From NCBI GenBank assembly GCA_047633195.1, contig JBLIEU010000013.1, forward strand, positions 1 to 62,642: DNA of 62,642 nucleotides, given 5' to 3'. A program made the translations under genes and the position numbers. Every line of letters begins with the position of its first letter. Positions within the stretch are counted from its first letter, which is position 1. The notes under the pieces are model-generated. The model had not been told where the DNA came from. It did not search any database and was given only the letters and a program-made list of their open reading frames with translations. Source of the DNA: JAKVAV01 sp047633195. GTDB lineage: Bacteria > Bacteroidota > Bacteroidia > Flavobacteriales_D > Cryomorphaceae. Shown here one piece after another: positions 52,228-61,446 of this stretch.

Positions 52228-53469
52228 ATGCAAATTCGCTCCACAGTATACCTGCTTTTTATCCCCTTCCTATTTCTAGCTTATTCCTGTTCGGATAGTC
52301 AAGAAAATGTGGAGGATTTAGATCCCGAAGACGTCTCCATTCAAGTAGTTGAAGTGCCCAAGCGTTACGGAATCGAGGAGCATGCCTACAAGATTCACGA
52401 GGGTACCATTAAGAAGAATCAGTTCTTGGCTGACATACTCCTGGGCTTTGGTGTGCCTTACGGCGACATTGCCACCTTGGAAGGGGTGAGCAAAGATGTG
52501 CACGATGTTAGAAAACTTAGGGCAGGAGACAATTATGCCGTTTTCACCAACCGCGATAGCACCGAGAGTGCGAGCTTCTTTGTAGTGGAAACCAGCCCAG
52601 CCAATTACGTGGTTTATCAACTGGGAGACACCATTTCGGCCTACCTCGGGGAAAAGCCAATTGAGACAAAGTTGCGAGAAGCAGGAGGGATGATTACTAG
52701 CTCTCTTTACCAAACCATTTCCGATAATGATTTGCCAGCTGAACTGGCCATGGAGTTGAGTTTGATCTATGCGTGGACGGTTGATTTTTACCGCATCCAA
52801 AAGGGCGATTACTTCAAAGTTATTTTCGAAGAAGAGTCTGTCGAGGGGCAACGAATTGGAGTTGGAGAGGTCATTGCCGCCGAGTTTGGACACCGCGATG
52901 AGGTGTTCCACGGTTTCTATTTTGAGAAAGATAAATTGAGGGACTATTTTGATTTGGAAGGAGAGAACTTGAGAAGGGCTTTTTTGAAAGCGCCCGTCGA
53001 ATTTTCACGAATTTCATCGCGCTATACCATGAAGCGCTATCATCCCGTTCAGCGACGGTTCAAAGCACACTTGGGAACGGACTACGCGGCGCCTCAGGGC
53101 ACTCCAATCGTTGCTACGGCAGATGGTGAAGTCATCGCCTCGGCCTATGGTAAGTACAATGGAAATTATGTCAAAATCAAACACAACAGCACCTACACGA
53201 CTCAATACCTGCACATGTCCAAACGAGCCGCTAAAGATGGAGCGTACGTGCGCCAAGGCGATGTGATTGGTTATGTTGGTTCTACAGGCTTAGCGACTGG
53301 TCCACACGTGTGCTACCGCTTTTGGGTAAACGGAAAACAAGTAGACCCTTACCGGCAAGATTTGCCTTCGGGCGATCCAATACCAGACGAGTTTAGACCA
53401 GAATTCGGTGTCACAAGTGATAGTCTGAACCTTATTCTAAAAGAGATAAGGGTCGATCAGTTGATCTAG
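52228..53469 (+). CDS. M23 family metallopeptidase, lipoprotein
   Basis: 413 residues. The lipobox LAYSC (residue 21) predicts a lipoprotein. An N-terminal OapA/LysM-like region and a helical middle (about 40-265) precede the LytM domain at about 270-380. Zn and catalytic residues are HLGTDYAAPQGTP (His, Asp), YLHMSK and GPHVCYRFW. The last motif is normally HxH; here the second His is Cys, which can still bind zinc. It probably cleaves peptidoglycan cross-links during growth or division. Confidence 0.85.
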   Translation: MQIRSTVYLLFIPFLFLAYSCSDSQENVEDLDPEDVSIQVVEVPKRYGIEEHAYKIHEGTIKKNQFLADILLGFGVPYGDIATLEGVSKDVHDVRKLRAGDNYAVFTNRDSTESASFFVVETSPANYVVYQLGDTISAYLGEKPIETKLREAGGMITSSLYQTISDNDLPAELAMELSLIYAWTVDFYRIQKGDYFKVIFEEESVEGQRIGVGEVIAAEFGHRDEVFHGFYFEKDKLRDYFDLEGENLRRAFLKAPVEFSRISSRYTMKRYHPVQRRFKAHLGTDYAAPQGTPIVATADGEVIASAYGKYNGNYVKIKHNSTYTTQYLHMSKRAAKDGAYVRQGDVIGYVGSTGLATGPHVCYRFWVNGKQVDPYRQDLPSGDPIPDEFRPEFGVTSDSLNLILKEIRVDQLI

Positions 53470-53487
53470 GTTTTTCTCTAAGGCGGC

Positions 53488-53514
53488 TTGACCACTTTGT
53501 TTTTGCTATTTTCG
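53488..53514 (+). promoter_or_regulatory. promoter of the M28 peptidase gene
   Basis: TTG at 53488-53490, a 16-base spacer and TATTTTCG at 53507-53514 (one base off TAnnTTTG), 19 bases before the ATG. Confidence 0.45.
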
Positions 53515-53533
53515 CGCCTCATTTTATAATCTC

Positions 53534-55018
53534 ATGAAGGCCAGACTTATTCTTTCAACCGTTTTTTCTTTTTTGTTAGTAGGGGCTTTCGCCCAAAATA
53601 CCCAAGCTCTTGTTGAAGAGACGGTAACGCATTCAGGAGTTCAGGCCAAGATTGAGTTCTTGGCATCTGACGAACTTCGAGGACGAGACACGCCATCGCC
53701 CGAGCAAAATATTGCTGCCAAATACTTGGCTACGCGAATGAAAGAGTGGGGAGTGAAAATGGCTCCAAGTATGGATGACTATCGGCAGCAGGTAAACTTT
53801 AAAAACGTCACTCCGCCCTCAGATGGGACATTCGTAGTGAAAGATTCTAGCTATGTCCTTGGAGAAGATATTCTATTGCTCGATGGCACTTCAGGAAACT
53901 TTGAAGCCAAAGTAGTCTTCCTAGACTACGGGAATGAGGAGGATTTTGCCGATGCCAAAGTCGAAGGAAAGATTGTAGTAGTTCGTCTTGGTGCTAAAGG
54001 AGAACCGAATGTGCGCAAGGCATTTGGAGCAGGGCGAGAAAAGAAAAAGAGAGCGGCCGAGAAAGGAGCGCTGGCATTGATTGAGCTTTACACGTCTACC
54101 CAAATCAGCTGGAAAATAATTAAGAATTACATCGGAGGCCCAAGCATTTCATTGGACATGGGAGAAGAAGAGGAAGAGGGAATTCCTCACCTGTGGTTGG
54201 ACGACTCATACAACACTGGCTCTGAATTTTTTGCTGAAAAAAGCAGAAAGGCTCAACTGAATATTGGCGGAGCAACTACTGATCGATTTTCGGCCTACAA
54301 CGTAATTGGAATGGTAGAAGGAACCAATCCAGATTTGAAAGATGAGATCGTGGTTTACTCAGCGCATTACGACCACATTGGAGTGGGACAGCCCGATGCT
54401 GAGGGGGATACCATTTACAATGGAACCCGCGACAATGGTATAGGATCGATTACCGTATTGGAAGCTGCGCATAACATCGCTAACTATCCACTTGAGCGCA
54501 CTTCGATGTTCATCTTTTTCACGGGAGAAGAGAAGGGCTTATTAGGAAGCGAATGGTTTGTAGAACATCCAGTCGTTCCTCTTGAAAGTATTGTGATGTG
54601 TTTCAACAGCGACAATGCTGGATACAACGATACTACCATCACCACCATCATTGGCCTGGAGCGAACCACTGCTACCGAAGCCTTTGTTACTGCTGGGGAA
54701 ACGTACGGACTAGGCACGATTCCTGACCAAATGCCCGATCAAAATCTCTTCGATCGCTCAGACCAAGTGAGCTTTGCCAGAAAGGGCATACCAGCAGTGA
54801 TGTATACAATGGGTGTGACAGCTTTCGACGATCAGGTTTTAGAGTTCTACCACCAAGCGGGTGATAATCCAGATTCTGTTGATTATGATTACCTCTTCAA
54901 ATTCACCAAGGCCTATGTGCATGCGTGCAGGCTAGTTGGAAATATGGCCGAAAGACCTTACTGGACAGAGGGAGATAAGTACTTCGAAGCGGGAGAGGAG
55001 TTGTATAAGACTCAGTAA
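53534..55018 (+). CDS. secreted M28 family metallopeptidase
   Basis: 494 residues with a signal peptide (MKARLILSTVFSFLLVGAFAQ). A protease-associated insert (about 115-225) precedes the M28 catalytic core. Two-zinc ligands are visible in YSAHYDHIG, TRDNGIGSITVLEAA, FTGEEKGLLGSEW, CFNSDNAGYND and EFYHQAGDNPDS. M28 enzymes are aminopeptidases or carboxypeptidases outside the cytoplasm, here probably feeding on peptides. It converges with the Rossmann gene; the two ends overlap by 7 bases. Confidence 0.9.
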   Translation: MKARLILSTVFSFLLVGAFAQNTQALVEETVTHSGVQAKIEFLASDELRGRDTPSPEQNIAAKYLATRMKEWGVKMAPSMDDYRQQVNFKNVTPPSDGTFVVKDSSYVLGEDILLLDGTSGNFEAKVVFLDYGNEEDFADAKVEGKIVVVRLGAKGEPNVRKAFGAGREKKKRAAEKGALALIELYTSTQISWKIIKNYIGGPSISLDMGEEEEEGIPHLWLDDSYNTGSEFFAEKSRKAQLNIGGATTDRFSAYNVIGMVEGTNPDLKDEIVVYSAHYDHIGVGQPDAEGDTIYNGTRDNGIGSITVLEAAHNIANYPLERTSMFIFFTGEEKGLLGSEWFVEHPVVPLESIVMCFNSDNAGYNDTTITTIIGLERTTATEAFVTAGETYGLGTIPDQMPDQNLFDRSDQVSFARKGIPAVMYTMGVTAFDDQVLEFYHQAGDNPDSVDYDYLFKFTKAYVHACRLVGNMAERPYWTEGDKYFEAGEELYKTQ

Positions 55019-55662
55019 TTCTCTCTCATCCCATCATACTCAAAATGGTGAACGCCTCTTAGAGGGGCTTTCGCCAATCTTAGCATTGACTTTGCCACTG
55101 TTTTCGCGTGAATGGGTTTGTACTTGCTGAAAGAACCAAGCATCAACGGAGCAATCAAGTTCATCCCTACTGTTCCAATTTTCTCGCCCAAACGGCTTTC
55201 CGTTCTGGGGCCGAGCAAAAGAGAAGGATGAAAAATATGCAAGCTCTCAAAGCCGATATTTTCCAAATCTAGCTCCACCTCGCCCTTTACTTTACTGTAA
55301 AAGACGCTTGAGTTGGCGTCACTCCCTATGGCACTGATAAGGCTGAAAGACTCGATGCCCTGAGCCTTTGCCGCTTTCGCGAAAGCGATAACGTAGTCGT
55401 GATCTACTTTGCGAAATGCTTCTTTTGATCCAGCAATTTTCATGGTGGTGCCCAAGCAGCAAAAGGCATGGTCGGCACCATTGCAGGCATTCTCTAGATC
55501 CAATGATTTGTCAAAATCGATTTTTGTCCAAGCCACCTTCCCCTCTTGCTTGCCATCTCTTCTGGTGAGGGCTATGGCAGATAAAACGTCTTTATCTGAT
55601 TTCATTCCGTCGACTAGAAATGTGCCGATAAGTCCTGTCGCTCCTGCTATAATTGCTTTCAA
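55012..55662 (-). CDS. NAD(P)-binding Rossmann protein (HTATIP2/SDR-like)
   Basis: 216 residues. The N-terminus MKAIIAGATGLIGTFLVDGM has the GxxGxxG nucleotide loop. AFCCLGTTMKIAGSKEAFRKVD and SLISAIGSDANSSVFYSKVKGEVE, with a Ser then Tyr-xxx-Lys catalytic set, follow the HTATIP2-like branch of the atypical SDRs. Substrate unknown. Its start overlaps the ispG stop by 4 bases, so it is translated with ispG at the end of that transcript. Confidence 0.8.
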   Translation of the reverse strand: MKAIIAGATGLIGTFLVDGMKSDKDVLSAIALTRRDGKQEGKVAWTKIDFDKSLDLENACNGADHAFCCLGTTMKIAGSKEAFRKVDHDYVIAFAKAAKAQGIESFSLISAIGSDANSSVFYSKVKGEVELDLENIGFESLHIFHPSLLLGPRTESRLGEKIGTVGMNLIAPLMLGSFSKYKPIHAKTVAKSMLRLAKAPLRGVHHFEYDGMRENY

Positions 55663-57623
55663 ATCTCTACTTCTTTAGGTTCTATCCAATCTCCGTGTTC
55701 GCGAATGAGGTCGATCAATTCGTCCACCGCATTTTCAGAAGGCACATTTCGTTTTACCACATCCTTCTCTTTGTAGAGGGTGATTTTTCCAACGCCTGTT
55801 CCCACGTATCCGTAATCGGCATCAGCCATTTCGCCAGGGCCATTCACGATGCAACCCATAATCCCGATTTTCACTCCTTTCAAGTGTTCGGTTCGGGCGC
55901 GAATTTTTGCCGTTGTTTCCTGAAGGTCGAAGAGTGTTCTTCCACATGAAGGACATGAAATGTATTCCGTTTTGCTGATTCGAGTCCGCGTAGCTTGCAG
56001 AATCCCGAAATTTAATGAGTTGGTTGCTCTGGCATCAACCACATCTGACTGAACCCAAATTCCATCTCCCAATCCGTCTATAAAAAGTCCACCAGCATCA
56101 GTTGAGGCATATATGCGAAAATGCTCTTTCCCCAAGCCAGCGTATTTTCTTTTGATCACCACAGGAATGTCGGAATCGTTGTTCATCAACTCCATGAAAG
56201 CTCGACGAAGCGCGGGCATCGCATGCTCATTTTCGGTCTCCAAGATCAAAACTGAATTCTTCGAAGCCTTTAATTTTTCTATGAATGATGAATCGTAGAT
56301 CTCTGTTTCGTCGGCGGCTATAAAGTTGACAGTCGCGCTTAGTTCGCCCGTTTCCATAAATGACTTGACGGCGATCAAAGGATAAACTCTTGGCTTGTGT
56401 GATTGCTCTTTCCAAGCCTGTTCATCGACTATCACACTGAGCGTGCCTGGGATTTCAAAACTTACCGAATTCTCGCCGATATACGCGTAGTCCGCGGCCT
56501 GATCGCCGATGTTCCATTTATCCAATGGAATGCTGTAATTGTAACCAAGTGGGAAAAACGACGCAGGTTTGATTTCCGCTTTTTGCGAAAGATCGCCTAT
56601 CACAATCGGTGATTGACCATCACCCATGTTCGCCACTCGATTCGTGTGGCGACGTGTGTATGAAAATGGATCGAGGGGATTGTGACTGATTTCCTTGATG
56701 GACGCGTGCCCCTTTCTTTTTTCGTAACGATCGACTAGAAGCCGTGCCACTGGAATTTCTTCTTCTGGATCTTCGGTTAAGCTTACACGAACTGTATCAC
56801 CAATTCCATCTTCCAATAAAGTCCCGATTCCAACAGCCGATTTTATCCTTCCGTCTTCGCCTTCGCCTGCTTCGGTTACTCCAAGGTGGATGGGGTAATT
56901 CATCCCCTCGTTTATCATTCTGCGCACCAAGAGGCGGTAAGCTTGCACCATTACCAGCGTATTGCTGGCCTTCATGCTGAGCACCAGCTCGTGGTAATCG
57001 TGATCTCGGCAGATATTTAAAAACTCCATCGCCGACTCGACCATCCCTTCGGGCGTATCGCCGTAGCGACTCAAAATACGGTCGCTCAAAGATCCGTGGT
57101 TGGTGCCGATTCGCATGGCGGTTCCTTCCTCCTTGCAAATCTCCACCAGTGGAGTAAATCGTTTTCGAATGCGATCCAACTCGGCTCGATAGCTATCGTC
57201 GGTATACTCGATGGTCTCGAATTTCTTTTTGTCAGCGTAGTTTCCTGGATTTACCCTTACCTTTTCTACGATGCGCGCTGCAATCTCTGCCGCATTTGGG
57301 GTAAAGTGAATGTCGGCTACCAAAGGGGCGCTATGGCCTTTGGCGCGAATTCCATCCTTGATTGCTTGAAGATTTTCAGCCTCTTTTTTACTCGGAGCGG
57401 TAATTCGCACCAGCTCACAACCCACTTCAATCATCCGGATAGATTGGTCAATGGTGCCTTGAGTATCCATCGTATCCGTGGTGGTCATGGATTGAACCCG
57501 AATAGGGTTATCGCCCCCCATTCCAACAGATCCGATTTGTATAGATCGGGTTTGAAACCGCTCGTAAGCAATCGAATTCGGGCAATAGGATTTGTTATCT
57601 ATGATCGTTTCAGACATTGACAT
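55659..57623 (-). CDS. ispG: 4-hydroxy-3-methylbut-2-en-1-yl diphosphate synthase, long form
   Basis: Fe-S enzyme of the MEP pathway that converts cyclic ME-diphosphate to HMBDP, 654 residues. The usual bacterial enzyme is about 370; an extra middle domain of about 250 residues (about 300-550) is the long form seen in plants, Chlamydia and Bacteroidota. The TIM barrel opens with IQIGSVGMGGDNPIRVQSM and holds VADIHFTPNAA. The cluster cysteines are in YISCPSCGRTLFDLQ and GIMGCIVNGPGEM. Confidence 0.95.
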   Translation of the reverse strand: MSMSETIIDNKSYCPNSIAYERFQTRSIQIGSVGMGGDNPIRVQSMTTTDTMDTQGTIDQSIRMIEVGCELVRITAPSKKEAENLQAIKDGIRAKGHSAPLVADIHFTPNAAEIAARIVEKVRVNPGNYADKKKFETIEYTDDSYRAELDRIRKRFTPLVEICKEEGTAMRIGTNHGSLSDRILSRYGDTPEGMVESAMEFLNICRDHDYHELVLSMKASNTLVMVQAYRLLVRRMINEGMNYPIHLGVTEAGEGEDGRIKSAVGIGTLLEDGIGDTVRVSLTEDPEEEIPVARLLVDRYEKRKGHASIKEISHNPLDPFSYTRRHTNRVANMGDGQSPIVIGDLSQKAEIKPASFFPLGYNYSIPLDKWNIGDQAADYAYIGENSVSFEIPGTLSVIVDEQAWKEQSHKPRVYPLIAVKSFMETGELSATVNFIAADETEIYDSSFIEKLKASKNSVLILETENEHAMPALRRAFMELMNNDSDIPVVIKRKYAGLGKEHFRIYASTDAGGLFIDGLGDGIWVQSDVVDARATNSLNFGILQATRTRISKTEYISCPSCGRTLFDLQETTAKIRARTEHLKGVKIGIMGCIVNGPGEMADADYGYVGTGVGKITLYKEKDVVKRNVPSENAVDELIDLIREHGDWIEPKEVEI

Positions 57624-57640
57624 TTTGGTTTAATTAGTTT

Positions 57641-57678
57641 CTGTCAACAGGTTACAGGAACTTTATGGACAGACTCTA
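57641..57678 (-). repeat. dispersed 3'-end repeat, copy D (short)
   Basis: In the sense of the EamA gene it reads TAGAGTCTGTCCATAAAGTT then CCTGTAACCTGTTGACAG, 22 bases after that gene's stop. Only the stop-side half of the family is present. Confidence 0.45.
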
Positions 57679-57699
57679 ATGACGAAGTTAACGCTTTCA

Positions 57700-58614
57700 T
57701 CAATCGTTTGTTTCTCGCTTGACTACAGCTTTTCGAAACGGCAATTTCCCTTTCTTTTTGAGCGCATTTAAATAGAGTGCTCCTAGGATGAGAACGGTAC
57801 CAACATAAAAGCCAAAAGTCATTTCTTCGCTGGAGCGAAAAATGAAAAAAGCCAAGATGATTCCGTACACTGGTTCGAGATTGATGGTCAGCGAAACCGT
57901 AAAAGGAGTGAGTTCTTCCATCACCTTTACGCTGGCTACAAAAGCAAATCCAGTACAGATACTTCCTAAAATAATGATCCAAAACCAATCGGAAGCGGGA
58001 ATGTCAATCATGTTGAATCCAATTTTCCCCGAAAGACCGAGCCAGATGCTGATTCCTAAAACACCGCCAATCATCTCCACCAAACTGATGCGATAAGGAT
58101 TGTCTTTTTGAATGAGACGCCCATTGATAACGGTAAAAAGCGAAGCGAGAAAAGCGGAGGTCAATGCCATGATAATTCCTGTTGCATACTCCGTTTCGAA
58201 ACTAAAGATGAGCACCAACCCAACTACAACCATGCTTCCAAAGAAGAGCTCCGTGGGATCAATCTTGCGTTTGAAAATGAGGGGTTCTAGTATGGCGGTG
58301 AAGAGCGATGCCGAACTGAGGCAAGCCAGTGTGACGCTTACATTGGAGATTTTGATAGCCTGAAAAAAGGTGACCCAATGTAGGGCAATTAAAAAGCCCA
58401 CGCCGAGATACGTCTTGGCATTTAGCCAGATTGACTTTTGAATTTTTCCTGTTGGATAAGCGAAGAGGGCGATTGAAATTGCTGCGATCAGCATCCTCCA
58501 CCATACGAGCAGGTCAGAATCCGTTTCAATGAGTTTCCCTAAAATGCCTGTAAAGCCGAAGATGAAAACGACCACATGCAGAAGAAGGAGGTTCCCGACT
58601 TTAGCTTTTTTCAT
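57700..58614 (-). CDS. EamA/DMT family transporter
   Basis: 304 residues with ten predicted membrane helices in two EamA halves (first half from about 10 to 140, second from about 150 to 285). HWVTFFQAIKISNVS and PVYGIILAFFIFRSSEE are typical of the drug/metabolite superfamily. Substrate unknown. Its start overlaps the DUF502 stop by 14 bases. The C-terminus is basic. Confidence 0.85.
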   Translation of the reverse strand: MKKAKVGNLLLLHVVVFIFGFTGILGKLIETDSDLLVWWRMLIAAISIALFAYPTGKIQKSIWLNAKTYLGVGFLIALHWVTFFQAIKISNVSVTLACLSSASLFTAILEPLIFKRKIDPTELFFGSMVVVGLVLIFSFETEYATGIIMALTSAFLASLFTVINGRLIQKDNPYRISLVEMIGGVLGISIWLGLSGKIGFNMIDIPASDWFWIIILGSICTGFAFVASVKVMEELTPFTVSLTINLEPVYGIILAFFIFRSSEEMTFGFYVGTVLILGALYLNALKKKGKLPFRKAVVKRETND

Positions 58615-59188
58615 CTAATTTCTTTCCTAAATCTGTCACGCCACCTGATACGATGAACTTCATGAATTCAGCCGTATTTACTTCTACGGGAGTTACATTT
58701 TCTATAGGGACGATGAAGATGTTTCCAGAAAAGTTGTAGCTGTGAGGAAGGTACACGGCTATTTTTCCCGTTTTGATGTTGAGCGTTGTCAAGTCGTCAT
58801 TGGTTACAAAACCAGGTTTTTCGATGTCACTCTCCCTGTTCAGCTTGACCAAAACAGGTCGAGAGAAACTTTTCTTTTGACCAACAAAGGCCGAAAGCAA
58901 ATCGCTGATGGCGGTGTAGATCGTTTTCAGCAAGGGGAATCCATCAAGTATTTTATTGGCTCTCTTGTAAATCGGCTCAGCGATGAAGGTAGACCCCAAG
59001 AATCCGAGTACGGTAATTCCAGCCAAGAGAATCAGTAGTCCCAAGCCAGGGATGTCGGTGGGAATGATTTCGTCGAGAAATACGAAAAGCTTGTAAATGA
59101 TATAGGTGATCACCGTAATGGGAACCACCAAAAGTAGTCCTCGAAAGAAATAGCCGATAATGCCTTTTATGAGAAAGTTCTTTTTCAC
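58601..59188 (-). CDS. DUF502 family membrane protein
   Basis: 195 residues. Two membrane segments lie at the N-terminus (about 12-32, YFFRGLLLVVPITVITYIIY, and about 45-68) and a soluble C-terminal part with beta strands follows. PTDIPGLGLLILLAGITVLGFLGS and VFVGQKKSFSRPVLV are DUF502-like. Related plant proteins affect membrane trafficking; bacterial function is unclear. It lies between YjbR and EamA genes with short gaps. Confidence 0.8.
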   Translation of the reverse strand: MKKNFLIKGIIGYFFRGLLLVVPITVITYIIYKLFVFLDEIIPTDIPGLGLLILLAGITVLGFLGSTFIAEPIYKRANKILDGFPLLKTIYTAISDLLSAFVGQKKSFSRPVLVKLNRESDIEKPGFVTNDDLTTLNIKTGKIAVYLPHSYNFSGNIFIVPIENVTPVEVNTAEFMKFIVSGGVTDLGKKLDEKS

Positions 59189-59198
59189 GGGGGCAAAG

Positions 59199-59546
59199 TT
59201 AACCCAGTTCTTCTTTTAATTTCTTCGGAAGTGAGTAAACCACCAAAACATAAGAATGATCGATCAGTTTCTTTTGCAATTTCGAATCTAGGCCAACAGC
59301 AGACACCGTGTTCCAATGCTTTTTGCTCATGTGCCAACCTGGGAGAATGAGGTCTGGATGGCTCTCCCGAAGTTCAATGGCGTATTCAGGATCGCATTTC
59401 AAGTTGAAACTTTGGTAGTTGTCAATATTGCACAAAGCAAACATTTTGCCCATCACTTTGAATACCAATGTCGAGTTGTCAAAAGGAAATTCTTCGGTGA
59501 CTCCCTTGCGGGCGAGGCAGTACTCACGAAATTCGTCGACGTGCAT
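59199..59546 (-). CDS. MmcQ/YjbR family protein
   Basis: 115 residues, a single YjbR double-wing domain. FREYCLARKGVTEEFPFD at the start and HLI-type DLILPGWHMSKKHWNTV in the middle are the family marks. Family members are assumed to bind DNA but no target is known. It sits 3 bases after the cyclase gene and 10 bases before DUF502. Confidence 0.85.
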   Translation of the reverse strand: MHVDEFREYCLARKGVTEEFPFDNSTLVFKVMGKMFALCNIDNYQSFNLKCDPEYAIELRESHPDLILPGWHMSKKHWNTVSAVGLDSKLQKKLIDHSYVLVVYSLPKKLKEELG

Positions 59547-59549
59547 TGC

Positions 59550-60320
59550 TTAGCTGTTTAATTTGAAAAGAACGGGGCGCGAAGGAGTCGCATCGTTTTC
59601 AAAAGGAGCAGTTTGCAAGTTAAGCAAGTAGAGTCCATCTTCGATTTCGTTTGGCACGAAGATCATTTCAGTAATGGTGCAGTTTTCATCTTCATCAAAA
59701 CCACTATGCCAGAAAGCGTGGTGCGCTTGAAGGCGCCCACCATCCACTTCTCGATCTACCGATGGAAGGTCCAAAAGGAGGTGTTTGATCCCTTTTGATC
59801 GCATCAATGTTAACGCTTCGGGCTCAAAATAGGCAGGGTTTGTCCCCGAATAGACCATGGATTTTTTGTCAGCAGAGTTGGGAGTTGTTCGAATAACTAG
59901 TGCCTCGCAGCTCGAGTCTTTGATGGCCTTTTCAATTTGGGCTCTTGTGATGATTCGGTCTCCCTTCTCTCGGTAAACAACATCTATGGAATCGTAAGTC
60001 TCGGGCTCAATACTCACCAAAAGTGCGGTGAAAAAGTAATGTTGCAGGATGGTGTTTACTGAAATTACCTCTTCGTCTATATGTCCCGAAGACTCGGTGT
60101 GGGTGCCGTGACCGTGCGGATTGAAGAAGACGTTCCTGAAATTCACGTTGCCACCTTCGGCGATACTCCCGATAAATTGGTCGTTCCGAACGGGCTCTAT
60201 TTTAAGTGGATCTACATACCATGCTCTAGGACCACTGGGGCTCAAGGGAATCGAAATGTCAAGAGGCTCTCTCAAATTGACTTGGTATTCCTTGCCGTCG
60301 AGTTGAATTTTAGTCTTCAT
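59550..60320 (-). CDS. cyclase family protein (kynurenine formamidase-like)
   Basis: 256 residues. The metal-binding motif HGHGTHTESSGHI matches the HxGTHxDxPxH pattern of the cyclase/KynB family, with Glu-Ser in place of Asp-x-Pro. Later LLLDLPSVDREVDGGRLQAH keeps the family DxPS-like region. These are Mn/Zn hydrolases of amides or lactones. No other kynurenine genes are nearby, so the substrate is open. It overlaps hemW by 11 bases. Confidence 0.82.
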   Translation of the reverse strand: MKTKIQLDGKEYQVNLREPLDISIPLSPSGPRAWYVDPLKIEPVRNDQFIGSIAEGGNVNFRNVFFNPHGHGTHTESSGHIDEEVISVNTILQHYFFTALLVSIEPETYDSIDVVYREKGDRIITRAQIEKAIKDSSCEALVIRTTPNSADKKSMVYSGTNPAYFEPEALTLMRSKGIKHLLLDLPSVDREVDGGRLQAHHAFWHSGFDEDENCTITEMIFVPNEIEDGLYLLNLQTAPFENDATPSRPVLFKLNS

Positions 60321-61446
60321 GTTCTAAAATAAAGAAATCGGAAGCAATTCCATCTGCTAGGAACATTCCCTTCTTGGTTAAAGTCAATTGATCGTTTTCC
60401 AATCGGGCCGAGCCATCATCGATTATTCGTTCGATTTCGGCAGAATAGATTTTTTGAAAGTCAACACCAAATTCCTGATCACCTCTTTTTAGGTCAATGC
60501 CTTTTGCCGTTCTCAGGCCAGTCATTACCCATTCGTTGAATCTTTCTTCTCGGCTCAAAGTTTCTTTTGTGGTCGGCAATTCTCCCGCTTCTATTGCTGC
60601 GCAATAACCAGCATTGTTGGCTACGTTCCAATACCTTGAGGTTCCATCAAAGCCATGCGCCGATGGTCCCAGAGGGATATAGGGCACTCCCGCCCAATAG
60701 GCAGAGTTGTGTTCGGATTCAAATCCAGGCTTTGAAAAATTGCTGACTTCGTATTGGCGAAAGCCTTTCGAAGCCAAGAAATCTACCATATACTCGAAGT
60801 GTAAGGCAGCTGCTTCTTCATTTACTGGTTTCTCCTTTCCCTTGGCCACGTGATGTCCGAGAGCAGTATTCGGCTCCACCGTGAGGCAGTAAGCTGAGAT
60901 GTGGTTTACTCCGAGGTCGACTGCTTTATTCAGGTTTTCTTTCCATTCATCCACGGTCATGTTTGGAACGCCATAGATGAGGTCGATTGTCATGTTGTCA
61001 ATGCCAACTTCAAGAGCAATCTTCACACAGTTTTCTGCTTCGGCAGCATTGTGGGCGCGGTTCATCCAGGTGAGATGGTTGTCGAAGAAGCTCTGAATGC
61101 CGATGCTCAATCTGTTTACTCCGAGCTTTGCCCAGCCCTCTGTTTTTTCTTTTGAGACGTCATCGGGATTGGTTTCCAGAGTGACTTCTGCATCTGAGGA
61201 AATTTTATAATTCGATCGAATGGCGGTCAGCACTGTTTCCAATTGAGCGATGCTCAAAATGCCTGGCGTTCCACCACCGAAATAGACCGTGTTGATAATT
61301 TCCGTCGTTTCATCTTTCCGCATCTCAGCTTCTTTAGCCAAAGCCAAAACCACTCGATCTACGAGTTTATTTGAAGTCGAAAAGTGAAAATCGCAATAGG
61401 TACAAGCCTGCTTGCAGAAAGGGATGTGAATATAGATGCCAGCCAT
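60310..61446 (-). CDS. hemW: radical SAM protein HemW (coproporphyrinogen III oxidase-like)
   Basis: 378 residues. The CxxxCxxC cluster motif is at Cys11, Cys15 and Cys18 (CKQACTYCDFHF). VYFGGGTPGILS is the SAM-binding GGGTP motif. The C-terminal HemN_C-like domain is present. The cluster has three Cys without the fourth that follows in HemN, which places it with HemW, a heme-binding protein thought to insert heme, rather than the oxidase. It begins right at the histidine kinase stop. Confidence 0.9.
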   Translation of the reverse strand: MAGIYIHIPFCKQACTYCDFHFSTSNKLVDRVVLALAKEAEMRKDETTEIINTVYFGGGTPGILSIAQLETVLTAIRSNYKISSDAEVTLETNPDDVSKEKTEGWAKLGVNRLSIGIQSFFDNHLTWMNRAHNAAEAENCVKIALEVGIDNMTIDLIYGVPNMTVDEWKENLNKAVDLGVNHISAYCLTVEPNTALGHHVAKGKEKPVNEEAAALHFEYMVDFLASKGFRQYEVSNFSKPGFESEHNSAYWAGVPYIPLGPSAHGFDGTSRYWNVANNAGYCAAIEAGELPTTKETLSREERFNEWVMTGLRTAKGIDLKRGDQEFGVDFQKIYSAEIERIIDDGSARLENDQLTLTKKGMFLADGIASDFFILEHED

